A model generated the notes under the pieces. That model was not told the DNA's origin, ran no database searches, and saw only the letters and a list, made by a program, of their open reading frames with translations. A program made the position numbers and the translations under genes. Below are positions 28,261 to 36,866 of a stretch of DNA of 64,000 nt, one piece after another. Numbering within the stretch: the first letter of the stretch is position 1; each line of letters begins with the position of its first letter. Source of the stretch: Nitrososphaerota archaeon (GTDB lineage: Archaea > Thermoproteota > Nitrososphaeria > Nitrososphaerales > Nitrosopumilaceae); contig JABDBR010000001.1 in NCBI GenBank assembly GCA_013288545.1, positions 99,010 through 163,009 on the forward strand, written 5' to 3'.

Positions 28261-29100
28261 ATGGACCTAGTTTTTTCTGATATTCATGCAGATCTGAATG
28301 CACTAGATTTGATAATCAAGACTGTATCAAGCGATGAGTTTGTACAAAAGTACGGCTTTTTTTCACGAATCATAAATCTAGGTGACTTGCTTGAGCGTGG
28401 CATATATCCAAAGCAAGTCATATCAAAACTTCGATCACTTGAAAAAAACTATCCGATATTTTCTGTGATAGGCAACCACGATGAAGGATTTTTGAGTGGG
28501 AAAAAAGTGAGTGCCAGTTCTTTTGAAAGTATGGATGCACACGAAAGGCTTGGTGTTGAAGACCTATCATTTTTCAAGCAGAATAAAGATGGGACATTTG
28601 GCAATCAAGAGTTCATTGACACAAAAAATGGCCTCTTCTGTATTCATGGAGGGCCGTTGGATCCCAAGAAAATAACCCCAAAAAATGCTGATGGTGATGC
28701 CTGGCTCTATCAAAGAAATTGGCAACGACTCACAGACGAGGGTTTTGAATTTTTTAGCTATCACGGATATCATTACAAGGCATCCTCTGCTTTTGGGGAG
28801 GTGGGAAAACATATCAACAATCACATCATTTTATGTGGGCATCAACACATGGAAGCTGCACTGGTTCACCAAGGCAGTAAAATTCGCGAAATTTATTCTA
28901 AACTTGAATCAAAAAAAGAAAAGATTTCAGGACATGTATTGGAAAGTAAAGAAATCGATATCCATCCATCAAGTGATTATCTAATAAGATTGGGTCTTGG
29001 CGGGCCTGCAGGTTATTATGGTGTTGGCTCATCTGTACCACATTTTGCCATAATCCAATATGACCCAAAAAAGGTAATACTATTTACAGTAAATCCCTGA
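28261..29100 (+). CDS. Calcineurin-like metallophosphoesterase
   Basis: 279 aa. The family's metal-binding motifs appear in order: D-x-H in FSDIHAD (residues about 5-11), GD in NLGDLLERG, GNHD in VIGNHDEG (about 78-85) and GHxH in CGHQHMEAA. The spacing is that of the YfcE/ApaH-like superfamily. The C-terminal part with GGPAGYYG is unusual but substrate cannot be predicted. It is followed 18 bases later by the hemerythrin gene on the same strand. Confidence 0.85.
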   Translation: MDLVFSDIHADLNALDLIIKTVSSDEFVQKYGFFSRIINLGDLLERGIYPKQVISKLRSLEKNYPIFSVIGNHDEGFLSGKKVSASSFESMDAHERLGVEDLSFFKQNKDGTFGNQEFIDTKNGLFCIHGGPLDPKKITPKNADGDAWLYQRNWQRLTDEGFEFFSYHGYHYKASSAFGEVGKHINNHIILCGHQHMEAALVHQGSKIREIYSKLESKKEKISGHVLESKEIDIHPSSDYLIRLGLGGPAGYYGVGSSVPHFAIIQYDPKKVILFTVNP

Positions 29101-29118
29101 GATATCAACAGAAATGAT

Positions 29119-29661
29119 ATGAATGGAACTGAGATACTAAGAAATGACCATAGGCAAATACGTAGGCTGGAAAAAATAGTTGCCAGGTGTTATACTAAAC
29201 TCAATGAGGGCATAGATATTCCATTTTCTGATATTGATATGATGGTTTTAATCATGTCAGAATTTTTAGATGCAGTACATTATGCAAGAGAAGAGGACCA
29301 GTATTTTCCATGTGTTGCAAGCTATGATTCACTAAAACAAGAGATCCGAGCATTTATGATTGAACATGAGTTTGGAAGGAGAATAGCTTCAAACATTTCA
29401 AAATATTTGCAAAAGTGGAAGTTAGGAGAAAACCAACGGGAGCCTGTTGCAAGATTTCTCAAGACATATGCAGTATACCTTGATGATCATTTAACCAAGG
29501 AAGACAAGTTCTTTGATGTTGCAGAAAATCAAGTCCTATCACAAGATGAAGAAAAAATGATGTATGAAGAATTTCGAGCAGTAACTGCAGTTGCAACAAA
29601 GCTTGATGAAATGATGAAATCTATGGATTATCTAGAATCCACACCTTGGATGAAGATCTAG
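29119..29661 (+). CDS. Hemerythrin HHE domain protein
   Basis: 180 aa, helical. The candidate di-iron ligands are H in NDHRQI (about residue 11), H and E in AVHYAREED (about 54 and 58), H in IEHEFGRR (about 84), and H with E in DDHLTKEDKFF (about 128 and 132). This is the HHE cation-binding pattern. Such proteins bind oxygen or NO or store iron; the exact role is not known here. Likely co-transcribed with the phosphoesterase. Confidence 0.85.
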   Translation: MNGTEILRNDHRQIRRLEKIVARCYTKLNEGIDIPFSDIDMMVLIMSEFLDAVHYAREEDQYFPCVASYDSLKQEIRAFMIEHEFGRRIASNISKYLQKWKLGENQREPVARFLKTYAVYLDDHLTKEDKFFDVAENQVLSQDEEKMMYEEFRAVTAVATKLDEMMKSMDYLESTPWMKI

Positions 29662-29771
29662 TTCTCAAAAACTGATCTTACTCTAGGATATACAGATACT
29701 TCATTTTGCTCTGATGTGAGTTTTTGTTGCATATTTTTACATGGAGAACACAATTATTATATATGATCACC

Positions 29772-29787
29772 ATAGTATGATAACTAT
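29772..29787. promoter_or_regulatory. Inverted repeat at the CARF/wHTH gene promoter
   Basis: ATAGT-ATGATA-ACTAT lies between the TATA-like stretch (ATTATTATATATG, about 29753-29765) and the ATG at 29798, around the predicted transcription start. It would suit autorepression by the encoded winged-helix protein. Confidence 0.35.
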
Positions 29788-29797
29788 ACATACTAAC

Positions 29798-30541
29798 ATG
29801 AGTAAAATAGTCAATTTACGTATACATGTAGCTCCTGTAGGCTTTGAAATTGACCGAATTGCAATTCCTGCAAAACAGATGAAAGCAGATAGAGTGTGGT
29901 TACTAATGCACGCAGAACCATCAAAGGATCAAGCTCAAGGATATATGGAAAAAATTCGAACTCAGCTAAAAAAAGAAAAGATCGAAGTCCAAGTTGCACA
30001 TTCCAATAGGTTTGATCTCTTCAAGATCCTCAAAGCATTGCGAGAAATTGTACAAAAAGAAGATGGCAATGACATTTTTGTAAACTGTTCTTCTGGATCA
30101 AAGATTCAGGCAATCGCATGTATGATGGCATGTATGATGTTTCAAGGTAAAACAAAACTTACTCCATATTATGCAGAGCCAGAAAGTTACTCTAGCGTAA
30201 AAGGAGAACAGCTCTCATCAGGACTTAAATCAGTTGTCAAGTTACCAGCTTATGAAATCCATACCCCAAAACCTGTCTTGGTACAGGCTTTGAAAATAAT
30301 ACAAGAAAATGGCGGTAAAATCACTAAAAAAGAAATGGCAAAGATTGCCTATGAAAAAAAGCTTATCATGGTAAACGCAAGAGAAGAAAATTTTCAACAA
30401 GCAAGATTTGCAAGTCTTGATAAAAATATCATACAGCCACTTCTAAACGAGTGGAAGTTTATTGAAGTTGAAAGGGTTGGAAGGACTAGGTGGATTAAAG
30501 CAACGCCAGAAGGACTAGGTGCAGTAGAGTTTCTTGGCTAA
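29798..30541 (+). CDS. CARF-like domain plus winged-helix regulator (DUF6293-like)
   Basis: 247 aa from the ATG at 29798; the more upstream ATGs precede the likely TATA. The N-terminal 140 residues look like a Rossmann-type CARF fold: a first strand IVNLRIHVAPVG, and the ligand-loop NCSSGSKIQAIACMMACM (about residues 92-110 of this form). Residues about 165-247 form a winged helix with a final wing RTRWIKATPEGLG. This is the layout of DUF6293/HFX_2341-type archaeal regulators. No cas genes are nearby. Its stop shares CTAA with the next, convergent gene. Confidence 0.72.
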   Translation: MSKIVNLRIHVAPVGFEIDRIAIPAKQMKADRVWLLMHAEPSKDQAQGYMEKIRTQLKKEKIEVQVAHSNRFDLFKILKALREIVQKEDGNDIFVNCSSGSKIQAIACMMACMMFQGKTKLTPYYAEPESYSSVKGEQLSSGLKSVVKLPAYEIHTPKPVLVQALKIIQENGGKITKKEMAKIAYEKKLIMVNAREENFQQARFASLDKNIIQPLLNEWKFIEVERVGRTRWIKATPEGLGAVEFLG

Positions 30542-30756
30542 CCACGTGTAGTAAGTTCAGGCTTGAGGGTCCAGGCAATACCCATTGCAACAAATGGCAC
30601 AGAAATCAATGCAGCTATTTCCAAATAGGTCCTGAACTGCTCAGACTGCTGTGGGCTTGGATTAGACCATATGAAAGGTACAGGTAATGCGGAAGCAAAC
30701 CAAACAATTGAAAGCATGATGATTACCTTAAGTGCGCTCTTCTTTTTCGGAGTCAT
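30538..30756 (-). CDS. Small two-helix membrane protein
   Basis: 72 aa. A basic N-terminus (TPKKKSALK) precedes a first helix (about residues 10-29), and a second helix (about 46-64) ends near the C-terminus. No family recognised. The stop codon overlaps that of the CARF-like gene by four bases (CTAA). It may belong with the SDR gene that precedes it in no obvious operon, since that gene lies downstream of its promoter side on the same strand. Confidence 0.6.
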   Translation of the reverse strand: MTPKKKSALKVIIMLSIVWFASALPVPFIWSNPSPQQSEQFRTYLEIAALISVPFVAMGIAWTLKPELTTRG

Positions 30757-30799
30757 ACTATAACCTTAGAATAAGGTTCTATTAATTTTATTAGTATAA

Positions 30800-31543
30800 T
30801 TATTTAGTGATGATACCGCCGTCTACAGGCAAAATCGCACCTGTTATCCACGAGGAATCATCTGAAACAAGATAAAGTATTGCCTTTGCAACATCTTCTG
30901 GCATTCCTATTCTTCCAATTGGGTGTTCTGCTATTGCCATTGCTCTATCAACTTCATTTCCAAGATACGGCTTTGTCATATCGGTTTCCACAATTCCGGG
31001 ACAGACACAGTTTACACGTATTTTATACTTGGCATATTCTATTGCCCATGCCTTTGTAAGCAAAACCAGTGCTCCTTTTGAAGCAGTATACGCATCTGCT
31101 TCAAAATTTTCAAATGATTTTAGTCCAGCGTCTGATGAAACATTGACAATGCAACCATTTGTTTTCATCAAATGGGGTATTGCAGCTTTTGTAAAACGAA
31201 ACTGTCCAGTTAAATTTACATCAATTATATCATTCCATTCTTCTTCAGAAATTTCATGTAGGGGCTTTACTTTGGGAAAAATGCCTGCATTATTAACAAG
31301 AATGTCGATTTTACCAAAAGTTTCAAGAGCATTTTTTACAACATTTTCTACATCTATCTTGTTTCTAATGTCTCCAGAAACTGCTATCACATTTTTCATT
31401 TCTCTTGCAGCGTTTTCAAGACTTGTCTTGTCCTTTGATGTGATTACTACATTTGCTCCTTGTTGTGCAAGTAGCATTGCTGTGGCCTTTCCAATTCCTC
31501 TACTGCCTCCTGTAACAATTGCAACTTTACCAGAAAGTTTCAT
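30800..31543 (-). CDS. Short-chain dehydrogenase/reductase (glucose-dehydrogenase/FabG-like)
   Basis: 247 aa. Cofactor loop GGSRGIGKA at about residues 11-19, NNAG at about 86-89, Ser in VSSDAG and catalytic Y-x3-K in YTASK (about 152-156). The C-terminal SSWITGAILPVDGG is the classical SDR end that closes the cofactor pocket. The second-strand Ser/Lys (TSKD) suggests NADP use. The protein is closest in pattern to FabG/glucose 1-dehydrogenases; substrate unknown. Confidence 0.88.
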   Translation of the reverse strand: MKLSGKVAIVTGGSRGIGKATAMLLAQQGANVVITSKDKTSLENAAREMKNVIAVSGDIRNKIDVENVVKNALETFGKIDILVNNAGIFPKVKPLHEISEEEWNDIIDVNLTGQFRFTKAAIPHLMKTNGCIVNVSSDAGLKSFENFEADAYTASKGALVLLTKAWAIEYAKYKIRVNCVCPGIVETDMTKPYLGNEVDRAMAIAEHPIGRIGMPEDVAKAILYLVSDDSSWITGAILPVDGGIITK

Positions 31544-31777
31544 CTGTCTCTGATTTAATGCTGTGCCAAATTAGTTTGTCGAAGATTATAGTACTGAATT
31601 TTTGAATCTTCAAAAAAACATGTTATAATGATACGGTGATCATGGTTTATACCTGGCTTTATTGAAATATTTTATTGAAATGTTTTGTAAACATGAAAAA
31701 ATATGTATAAAATAATAAATACCATGATGTATTATAATGAATAATGCAGAAAGATGTAAAATCTACTGCTTAAGAGA

Positions 31778-31865
31778 GCGTGGCTCCGTAGACGTAAATT
31801 GTGAATCCCACTTGAGTGTGGATTGAAAGAGGTAATCTCTGTTTGTCTACGAATAAGGGCCACGC
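31778..31865 (+). ncRNA. Candidate structured non-coding RNA (two-part basal stem, two hairpins)
   Basis: GCGTGGC (31778-31784) pairs with GCCACGC (31859-31865), and CGTAGAC (31787-31793) with GTCTACG (31845-31851). Inside are a hairpin AATCC-CAC/GTG-GGATT (31804-31824, TTGA loop) and AGAG/CTCT (31828-31840). The result is a stable three-way junction in a 385-base gap that otherwise holds only AT-rich sequence with direct and inverted repeats (TTTATTGAAAT twice near 31660-31685; AATAC/GTATT near 31718-31733). TATA-like AT runs lie upstream. Strand is chosen because of those; it is not a tRNA, since no T arm is present. Confidence 0.45.
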
Positions 31866-31927
31866 CATTAATTTCAAAATACTATAAAGTAAAAATAATT
31901 TTAATTCAAAAGATAATTTTTTAAAAT

Positions 31928-32842
31928 TTAAAGCTTGAGAGATTCCTTTAATCCCTTGTATCTATTTCTGATTGTGACCTCAGTTACTCCTGCAGCTTGG
32001 GCAACATCTTTTTGGGTCTTATTCTCTCCGTTCATAACACACGACAAGTATAGTGCAGCAGCTGCAAGTCCCATTGGATCCTTTCCAGCAGAAATCTCAA
32101 TCTCTGCTGCATCTTTTAGAATCTGCAAAGCTCTTCTTTTTGTCTTTTCACTTAGACCTGCTTTACTTGCAATTCTTGCAACACATTTTATCGGATCAAC
32201 AACTGGCATCTTCAAATCAAGTTCTCTTAACAATAATCTGTAGCATCTTGCTACATCCTTTCGCTTGATGTTGATTCCATTTGCAACATCAGTAAGTGTT
32301 CTTGGAGTTTCAGTATCTCTACATGCTGCATATAGTGCAGCAGCTACAAGTCCTGGAATTGATCTGCCTCTAACAAGACCTTTGTCAAGTGCTTTTCTGT
32401 AAATGTAAGCAGTCTTTTCAATTACTGCATCAGATAATGCAAGTTTGTCCTTTAATCTATCAAGTTCACTGAAAGCCTGTCTAAAGTTTCTGTCTACTGG
32501 TTCATGGACCTGACTTCTACTATCCCAAGTTCTTAGTCTCTCTATTGTACTCTTCATTGATGCAGAAAGTGGTTTTCCTGATGCATCTTTGTCAGCAGGA
32601 CCAATTATTGTTGCAAGTCCCATGTCATGCATTGCAAGTGAAGTAGGAGTTCCAGTTCGACTTCGATCTTCATGTTCTTCTTTAGAAAATGATCTCCATT
32701 CTGGACCAGATTCTTCTACACGTTCAGTAAGTACAAAACCGCAACCGCCACAAAACATTTCTCCTGTAGTATTATCAGTTACCATTGGACCTTTTCCACA
32801 ACGAGGACAACGTCCACCTGAACCAAAGGATTCACGAGTCAT
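31928..32842 (-). CDS. Transcription initiation factor B (TFB)
   Basis: Bridges TBP at the TATA box to RNA polymerase. 304 aa from the ATG at 32842; the frame runs on to 32872 but the zinc ribbon starts soon after this Met. The ribbon is CPRCGKGP...CGGCG at about residues 10-33, followed by the B-finger/linker (ERVEESGPEWRSF) and two cyclin folds (about 110-195 and 205-295). The C-terminal recognition helix DVAQAAGVTEVTIRNRYKGL reads the BRE. A TTTTTATTTA stretch lies about 25 bases upstream. Thaumarchaea usually carry several TFBs. Confidence 0.95.
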   Translation of the reverse strand: MTRESFGSGGRCPRCGKGPMVTDNTTGEMFCGGCGFVLTERVEESGPEWRSFSKEEHEDRSRTGTPTSLAMHDMGLATIIGPADKDASGKPLSASMKSTIERLRTWDSRSQVHEPVDRNFRQAFSELDRLKDKLALSDAVIEKTAYIYRKALDKGLVRGRSIPGLVAAALYAACRDTETPRTLTDVANGINIKRKDVARCYRLLLRELDLKMPVVDPIKCVARIASKAGLSEKTKRRALQILKDAAEIEISAGKDPMGLAAAALYLSCVMNGENKTQKDVAQAAGVTEVTIRNRYKGLKESLKL

Positions 32843-33201
32843 ATAATATCTTATAAGAATTTCGATTAACATAAATAAAAAGGTTTAACTATAAGTATTT
32901 GTTCTATAAATCTGTTATTTTATAATTAAAATATGTAAAAATTACTAATTATATTCAATTAATATCAAAATACTGGAATTAGTGTATTGTAATCTATCAA
33001 AACAATTTGTTTTTTTGGATGATGATTATGAGGTAATAGTTACTTGGTCTTCTCAGATAATATTTTTTGATTTATTTTTGTAAAATTATTTTTTAAATTT
33101 TTTTGAAAAATAATTGTTCAAAAAAATTTATTTTACAAATATTTTATCGACTTAAGCAAAACCTTAAATACATTTGTTTTGAAGAACCCGCATTAAATAA
33201 A
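32843..33201. other. AT-rich intergenic stretch
   Basis: About 360 bases of very AT-rich sequence between divergent tfb and the 36-aa zinc-finger gene. It holds the promoters of both (TTTTTATTT on the minus strand near 32870, CTTAAATAC near 33162-33170 on the plus strand). I see no gene, repeat array or stable hairpin in it. Confidence 0.5.
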
Positions 33202-33312
33202 ATGGAACAATGTCCACTTTGTTGTGAATCCCAGGCGTCGAATCAGGCACTGGCCATTCACCTAAAGAAAATCCACCCACAGAGAAATACTGCTATTCAA
33301 ATAATGCAATAA
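33202..33312 (+). CDS. 36-residue C2H2 zinc-finger microprotein
   Basis: From the ATG at 33202 the frame encodes a single C2H2 finger, C-P-L-C-C then H-L-K-K-I-H (C-x2-C-x12-H-x4-H form), and little else. The frame is open upstream to 33103, but that part is AT-driven and non-protein-like. A TATA candidate (CTTAAATAC, 33162-33170) lies about 35 bases before the ATG. One-finger proteins of this size are common in archaea and act as small DNA/RNA-binding factors, but no target is known. Confidence 0.65.
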   Translation: MEQCPLCCESQASNQALAIHLKKIHPQRNTAIQIMQ

Positions 33313-33496
33313 AACTCTGACGGGGATTAGTCGTAGGATGTATCCAATCGAGGTTATCCACGAATTTTTGGTTTTTATTAAAAATGAAAACTGAGCGTAA
33401 GCTGAATTGGTTCATGATATTTTGTCAGCTAAATTTAGTATACTGTTAACCGTATTTCACACCTGAAATTAAAAACCAACTTTATCAGTGGTATCC

Positions 33497-34132
33497 ATGA
33501 CAACATTTACAAACAATTGGCAAAAACCGCAAACACCAAGCCTTGGTGAGAAGTTTAATGACGTAATAAAACCAAAAGGTGCGCTAAAACCAAGATTAGA
33601 AACTGGAATAAAAAGACTCCAGACTCAAATTGGAAAACTTGACGGAATGATTACAAAGCTAAAACAAAGAGATGAAAAATTATTCAAAAGAATCGTGGTT
33701 GCAACACAGAACCATGATATGACTACTAGCAAGGTTCTATCAAAAGAATTATCAGAAGTTAGAAAGGTAACAAAGCTATTAGGAAATGCTAGAATTGCTC
33801 TAGAACAAATCGAGCTTAGACTAAGCACATTCCATGATCTAGGAGACACAGTGGTAACAATCATGCCAACAATTGGCTTGATGAAGAACCTCAAATCTTC
33901 TCTAGTCAAATTCATGCCAGAGGCTGACCGTGAGCTAACTGGAATGACTGAGATGCTAGGTGGTCTTATGACTGACACATTCCACAGTGGCGACTTTGGA
34001 ATTGACTCCAGTGCTACAAGCGAAGAATCAGAAAAGATTCTCCAAGAAGCTTCAGCAGTTGCAGAGGCAGCAATCAACGACAAACTGCCCTCAATGCCTG
34101 TAGATCAGTCTTCCTCAGCCCGTTACGTCTAG
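33497..34132 (+). CDS. ESCRT-III-like cell division protein (CdvB family)
   Basis: 211 aa from the ATG at 33497. It is a Snf7-like helical protein: basic alpha-1/alpha-2 hairpin (IKRLQTQIGKLDGMITKLKQRDEKLFKRIV), a central region with KELSEVRKVTKLLGNARIALEQIELRL, and an acidic C-terminus with a helix EESEKILQEASAVAEAAI. This matches CdvB paralogues of thaumarchaea, which form constricting filaments at the septum. No CdvA or CdvC is beside it, so it is one of the dispersed copies. Its stop shares CTAG with the MFS gene. Confidence 0.85.
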   Translation: MTTFTNNWQKPQTPSLGEKFNDVIKPKGALKPRLETGIKRLQTQIGKLDGMITKLKQRDEKLFKRIVVATQNHDMTTSKVLSKELSEVRKVTKLLGNARIALEQIELRLSTFHDLGDTVVTIMPTIGLMKNLKSSLVKFMPEADRELTGMTEMLGGLMTDTFHSGDFGIDSSATSEESEKILQEASAVAEAAINDKLPSMPVDQSSSARYV

Positions 34133-35397
34133 TCTAAACTATTGTGTGATAGTTTATAGCGAAAGTATGCCTGGTACAAGATCAGGGATACCACTAGTAT
34201 AGCTGAGGCAGAAAGAAACATAGCTGCATATCCCAGGAATTTTGTCAGTTCTCCTGTAACAAGTGAGCCTGCAAATATTCCAACTCCTGTTACTGCACTA
34301 TTTACTCCAAGATATTTTCCTTCAAATCCTTGTGGAATGCTCTTGAAAAATATCACAGAACTAGATGTACTAAAAATTGAGAATGCAATTACCATTAGAC
34401 AAGATGATGTTATTGTCACTGGAAAACCCAAAGTTCCTACCATGGAGAGTAATGAAATGGCAGGGATCATTACTGCCAAAATTCTGGGTATGTGTGCTAG
34501 AATAGTTGATCGTTCTTCTCCAAATCTTGATATTATTTTTGGAGCAATGAAAAATACTAGTAACATGGTTATCATTTGAATAGTGTAATTCAAAAAAACA
34601 TCAGCATTTGAAAAATTCTGATTTTTCAAAAATGGCGTCCATGCAGTAAAATACATGTTACTTCCAAAATAAAAAAAGAACGATGCTAGATAGAAGATGC
34701 CTATCTCATTGCTTATCTTTCCTTTGAATAATGTAATTATGTGCCTGAAGTCATATGCTTCAAGGATCTTTGGAAAAACAAAATGATGGTGACTGATTGA
34801 GTAACGTAAACCGTGTAGGGAATGGGCAATACTGCTCCTCTCAAGATGAATGCCATCTCCTCTTACAGATATGCTCAAAACCATGGCTATGCCGCTTGAT
34901 GCAGCGCATATCAAAAAATATGGTCTTAGATCAAAATAAAAACTTCCAACTGTTCCAATTATCATAGCGACCAACATCCCAAGAGTGCTGATAATTGATG
35001 TACGCGCAAATAGCCAACTCCAGAGGTTTTTTTGTACTGATTCCATTACAAGAAGTTGTGTTACTGGACTTCTTGCAACCATGAAGAATCCAAGCACTAT
35101 TGACAGTCCATAAAGAATGTAAACTGAATTGGTAAAATACATCCCAAGACTGCAAAGCAGTACAAAAAAGAATGAAAGAACAAGTATTGGTCTTTTAGAA
35201 TGAAACCTGTCAATTATTCTCCCCCAAGCTAATGAACCAATAGCTATTGCTCCATTCTGTAGAGCAGAAATTATAGCTACTTCTCCTATGTCGCCACCCA
35301 AAAATATAACATACAATGGAATTACAGTGCTTAGTCCTTGAGCAGTAATCTGGGCTGGTAGCAAATACCACATCCATCGCTTATTTTGAAGCTGCAT
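34129..35397 (-). CDS. Major facilitator superfamily transporter
   Basis: 422 aa with about 12 membrane helices in two bundles of six separated by a charged loop (about residues 180-215). The motif-A-like loop between helices 2 and 3 reads WGRIIDRFHSKRP, and the equivalent in the second half is KIISRFGEERS. Drug-efflux-type MFS is the closest guess but the substrate cannot be told. It converges with the cdvB gene, stop on stop. Confidence 0.83.
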   Translation of the reverse strand: MQLQNKRWMWYLLPAQITAQGLSTVIPLYVIFLGGDIGEVAIISALQNGAIAIGSLAWGRIIDRFHSKRPILVLSFFFVLLCSLGMYFTNSVYILYGLSIVLGFFMVARSPVTQLLVMESVQKNLWSWLFARTSIISTLGMLVAMIIGTVGSFYFDLRPYFLICAASSGIAMVLSISVRGDGIHLERSSIAHSLHGLRYSISHHHFVFPKILEAYDFRHIITLFKGKISNEIGIFYLASFFFYFGSNMYFTAWTPFLKNQNFSNADVFLNYTIQMITMLLVFFIAPKIISRFGEERSTILAHIPRILAVMIPAISLLSMVGTLGFPVTITSSCLMVIAFSIFSTSSSVIFFKSIPQGFEGKYLGVNSAVTGVGIFAGSLVTGELTKFLGYAAMFLSASAILVVSLILYQAYFRYKLSHNSLD

Positions 35398-35494
35398 CGT
35401 TCTAGATAATCAGAGACCAGGCATTATTGTATAATGCATTTGAAAAATTTCCATAGTTTTGTCTATTCTTTGCTATTTGTGGAAAAAATTCTAT

Positions 35495-35639
35495 CATGCA
35501 GAAGTGTGGAAACCACACATCGTGAACGAGTGTGGTACACTCATAGCCTGCTGACCTTTGTCATCATTTCCTTCGGGGGTACCTTGGGATGCTACATGTG
35601 GAAAGATTTACTCTTTGCACATCACACATTGTCTGCATG
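35495..35639. ncRNA. Candidate structured non-coding RNA (145 nt)
   Basis: CATGCAGA (35495-35502) pairs with TCTGCATG (35632-35639), and GTGTG (35504-35508) with CACAC (35623-35627). Inside is a strong hairpin, ACCACAC (35512-35518) with GTGTGGT (35530-35536), extended by TCGT/ACGA. The element fills the 430-base gap between the divergent MFS gene and the gene at 35829. TATA-like stretches exist on both sides (ATAATAC and ATTTTATTC on the minus strand near 35665-35700), so the transcribed strand is uncertain. A short frame (35434-35640) crosses it but is not protein-like. No match to SRP or RNase P by eye. Confidence 0.45.
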
Positions 35640-35828
35640 ATTACCTACATGGGAGGATTCCTATGATAGGGAGTATTATTACGTGAATAAAATATTTAAG
35701 GTTTGTGTATTATTTGATACTCAAAATTTTTGAATTTTTTCCATTACTCAGAGTTGTTACATGATTTTTAGAATATTTTCAAATTTCCATATCTCAAAGC
35801 TTTTATGATACGATGCCGTAATTTAGCC

Positions 35829-36167
35829 ATGAAAAAGGGTGGGGATGTGTATCAGCTTATTTATGAATCAAATCTGGACAGCAAGCTAGAGCAGATTCTA
35901 ATTGGATTGGTAAAAGACAATCCTTCTCCAAAGATTGAATCCATAATTCGGAAATTCCTTTTGTACGTTCAACATTCTACAGAAAATTTCTGGACCACTT
36001 ATTATAGTGCAAAAACATACGAGGAAAAGCTAGACTGTTACTACCAATACTCAAAGAATCAATGTCTTGCAACTGAGGTGTTGGTCAGGGATCTCGGCTC
36101 ATTATCCTCGGATGATGAAATAAAGGAAAATCTGGATACCCTCGTAAAAGAGAGTTTTACATTCTAA
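35829..36167 (+). CDS. Small soluble protein of unknown function
   Basis: 112 aa from the ATG at 35829, predicted mostly helical, with a Tyr/Lys-rich centre (WTTYYSAKTYEEKLDCYYQYSKNQ) and an acidic C-terminus. No cysteine motif, no membrane helix and no recognised family. A TATA candidate (ATATTTAAGG, about 35692-35701) is rather far upstream. The stop overlaps the next, convergent gene by four bases (CTAA). Confidence 0.6.
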   Translation: MKKGGDVYQLIYESNLDSKLEQILIGLVKDNPSPKIESIIRKFLLYVQHSTENFWTTYYSAKTYEEKLDCYYQYSKNQCLATEVLVRDLGSLSSDDEIKENLDTLVKESFTF

Positions 36168-36757
36168 GTTAGAGAAGATTCTGCCTTTGGTCTAGTCTCT
36201 TTGAATTTTGCTATTTTGGTGCCTTCCTCGTTTACCACTTGATCAATGTTGATCAGCTTTTCCCGTAGGTTGGTGATCATTATGGCAACATCATCTGCTT
36301 CTTTTTCAACCTCGCCTCTCTTCTGTTGCAATGTCTTGATGCCCTGTTTTTCTTCTTCTATGTATTGGCCTACTTTGACAAGTTTTTCCTTTAGGTTTTT
36401 GATATCTACTGATTCATCTTCGATATTTTTTTCTAGGTTAGTTCGCTTGTCTTTGAGGTCCTTGATCATTAGACCTACATAGTCTATGGCTTCTTCTAAT
36501 TTGGTTCTCTTATCCATTAATGCCTTAATTCCTATATCTTCGGCTGATGTGCTCATACGAGTTTGTTGAATAGGTTCCGGTATTTTTACTTGTTCTGAAG
36601 GGTGAAAACGGGATTCTTCCATGACTTCTGATGTCTTTGTATTACCTGTTTCCCTTGGGTCATACTGAAAAATCTTGCCTGATTGATCGGTCTTATCCTC
36701 AGTTCCTGAAGAAACAGAGCTAAATTCATCCTTTTTCTTTCGGAATTTGTCGAACAT
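36164..36757 (-). CDS. Coiled-coil protein of unknown function
   Basis: 197 aa. Residues about 1-75 are polar and probably disordered. Residues about 80-190 form repeated coiled-coil segments with the same phrase recurring (LMDKRTKLEEAIDYVGLMIKDLKDKRTNLEK type): four repeats of about 28 residues, each containing IK.L..KR or similar. No membrane helix. Such proteins may be structural or scaffold proteins; function unknown. Convergent with the small gene at 35829. Confidence 0.65.
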   Translation of the reverse strand: MFDKFRKKKDEFSSVSSGTEDKTDQSGKIFQYDPRETGNTKTSEVMEESRFHPSEQVKIPEPIQQTRMSTSAEDIGIKALMDKRTKLEEAIDYVGLMIKDLKDKRTNLEKNIEDESVDIKNLKEKLVKVGQYIEEEKQGIKTLQQKRGEVEKEADDVAIMITNLREKLINIDQVVNEEGTKIAKFKETRPKAESSLT

Positions 36758-36866
36758 ATCGCCTTATGGGTTATTGTTATTTTTAATATATAAAAAGTTA
36801 ATAAGTGAAAAACTGGTTTTGTGAAACCCAAATGGTCGTAAATGGGATTGAGATATATTTAGAGAC

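Noticed and set aside
31801..31830. A CRISPR-repeat-like 29-mer ending in GATTGAAAG
   Set aside because: It occurs once only, has no spacers or second copy nearby, and is explained as a hairpin within the structured RNA candidate. No cas genes are in the window.
35495..35639. SRP RNA or RNase P RNA
   Set aside because: Neither the SRP domain IV core nor the RNase P P4 core (GAGGAAAGTC type) can be found on either strand.
35434..35640. 68-aa open frame across the 35495-35639 element
   Set aside because: Composition is not protein-like and the strong base pairing explains the sequence better.
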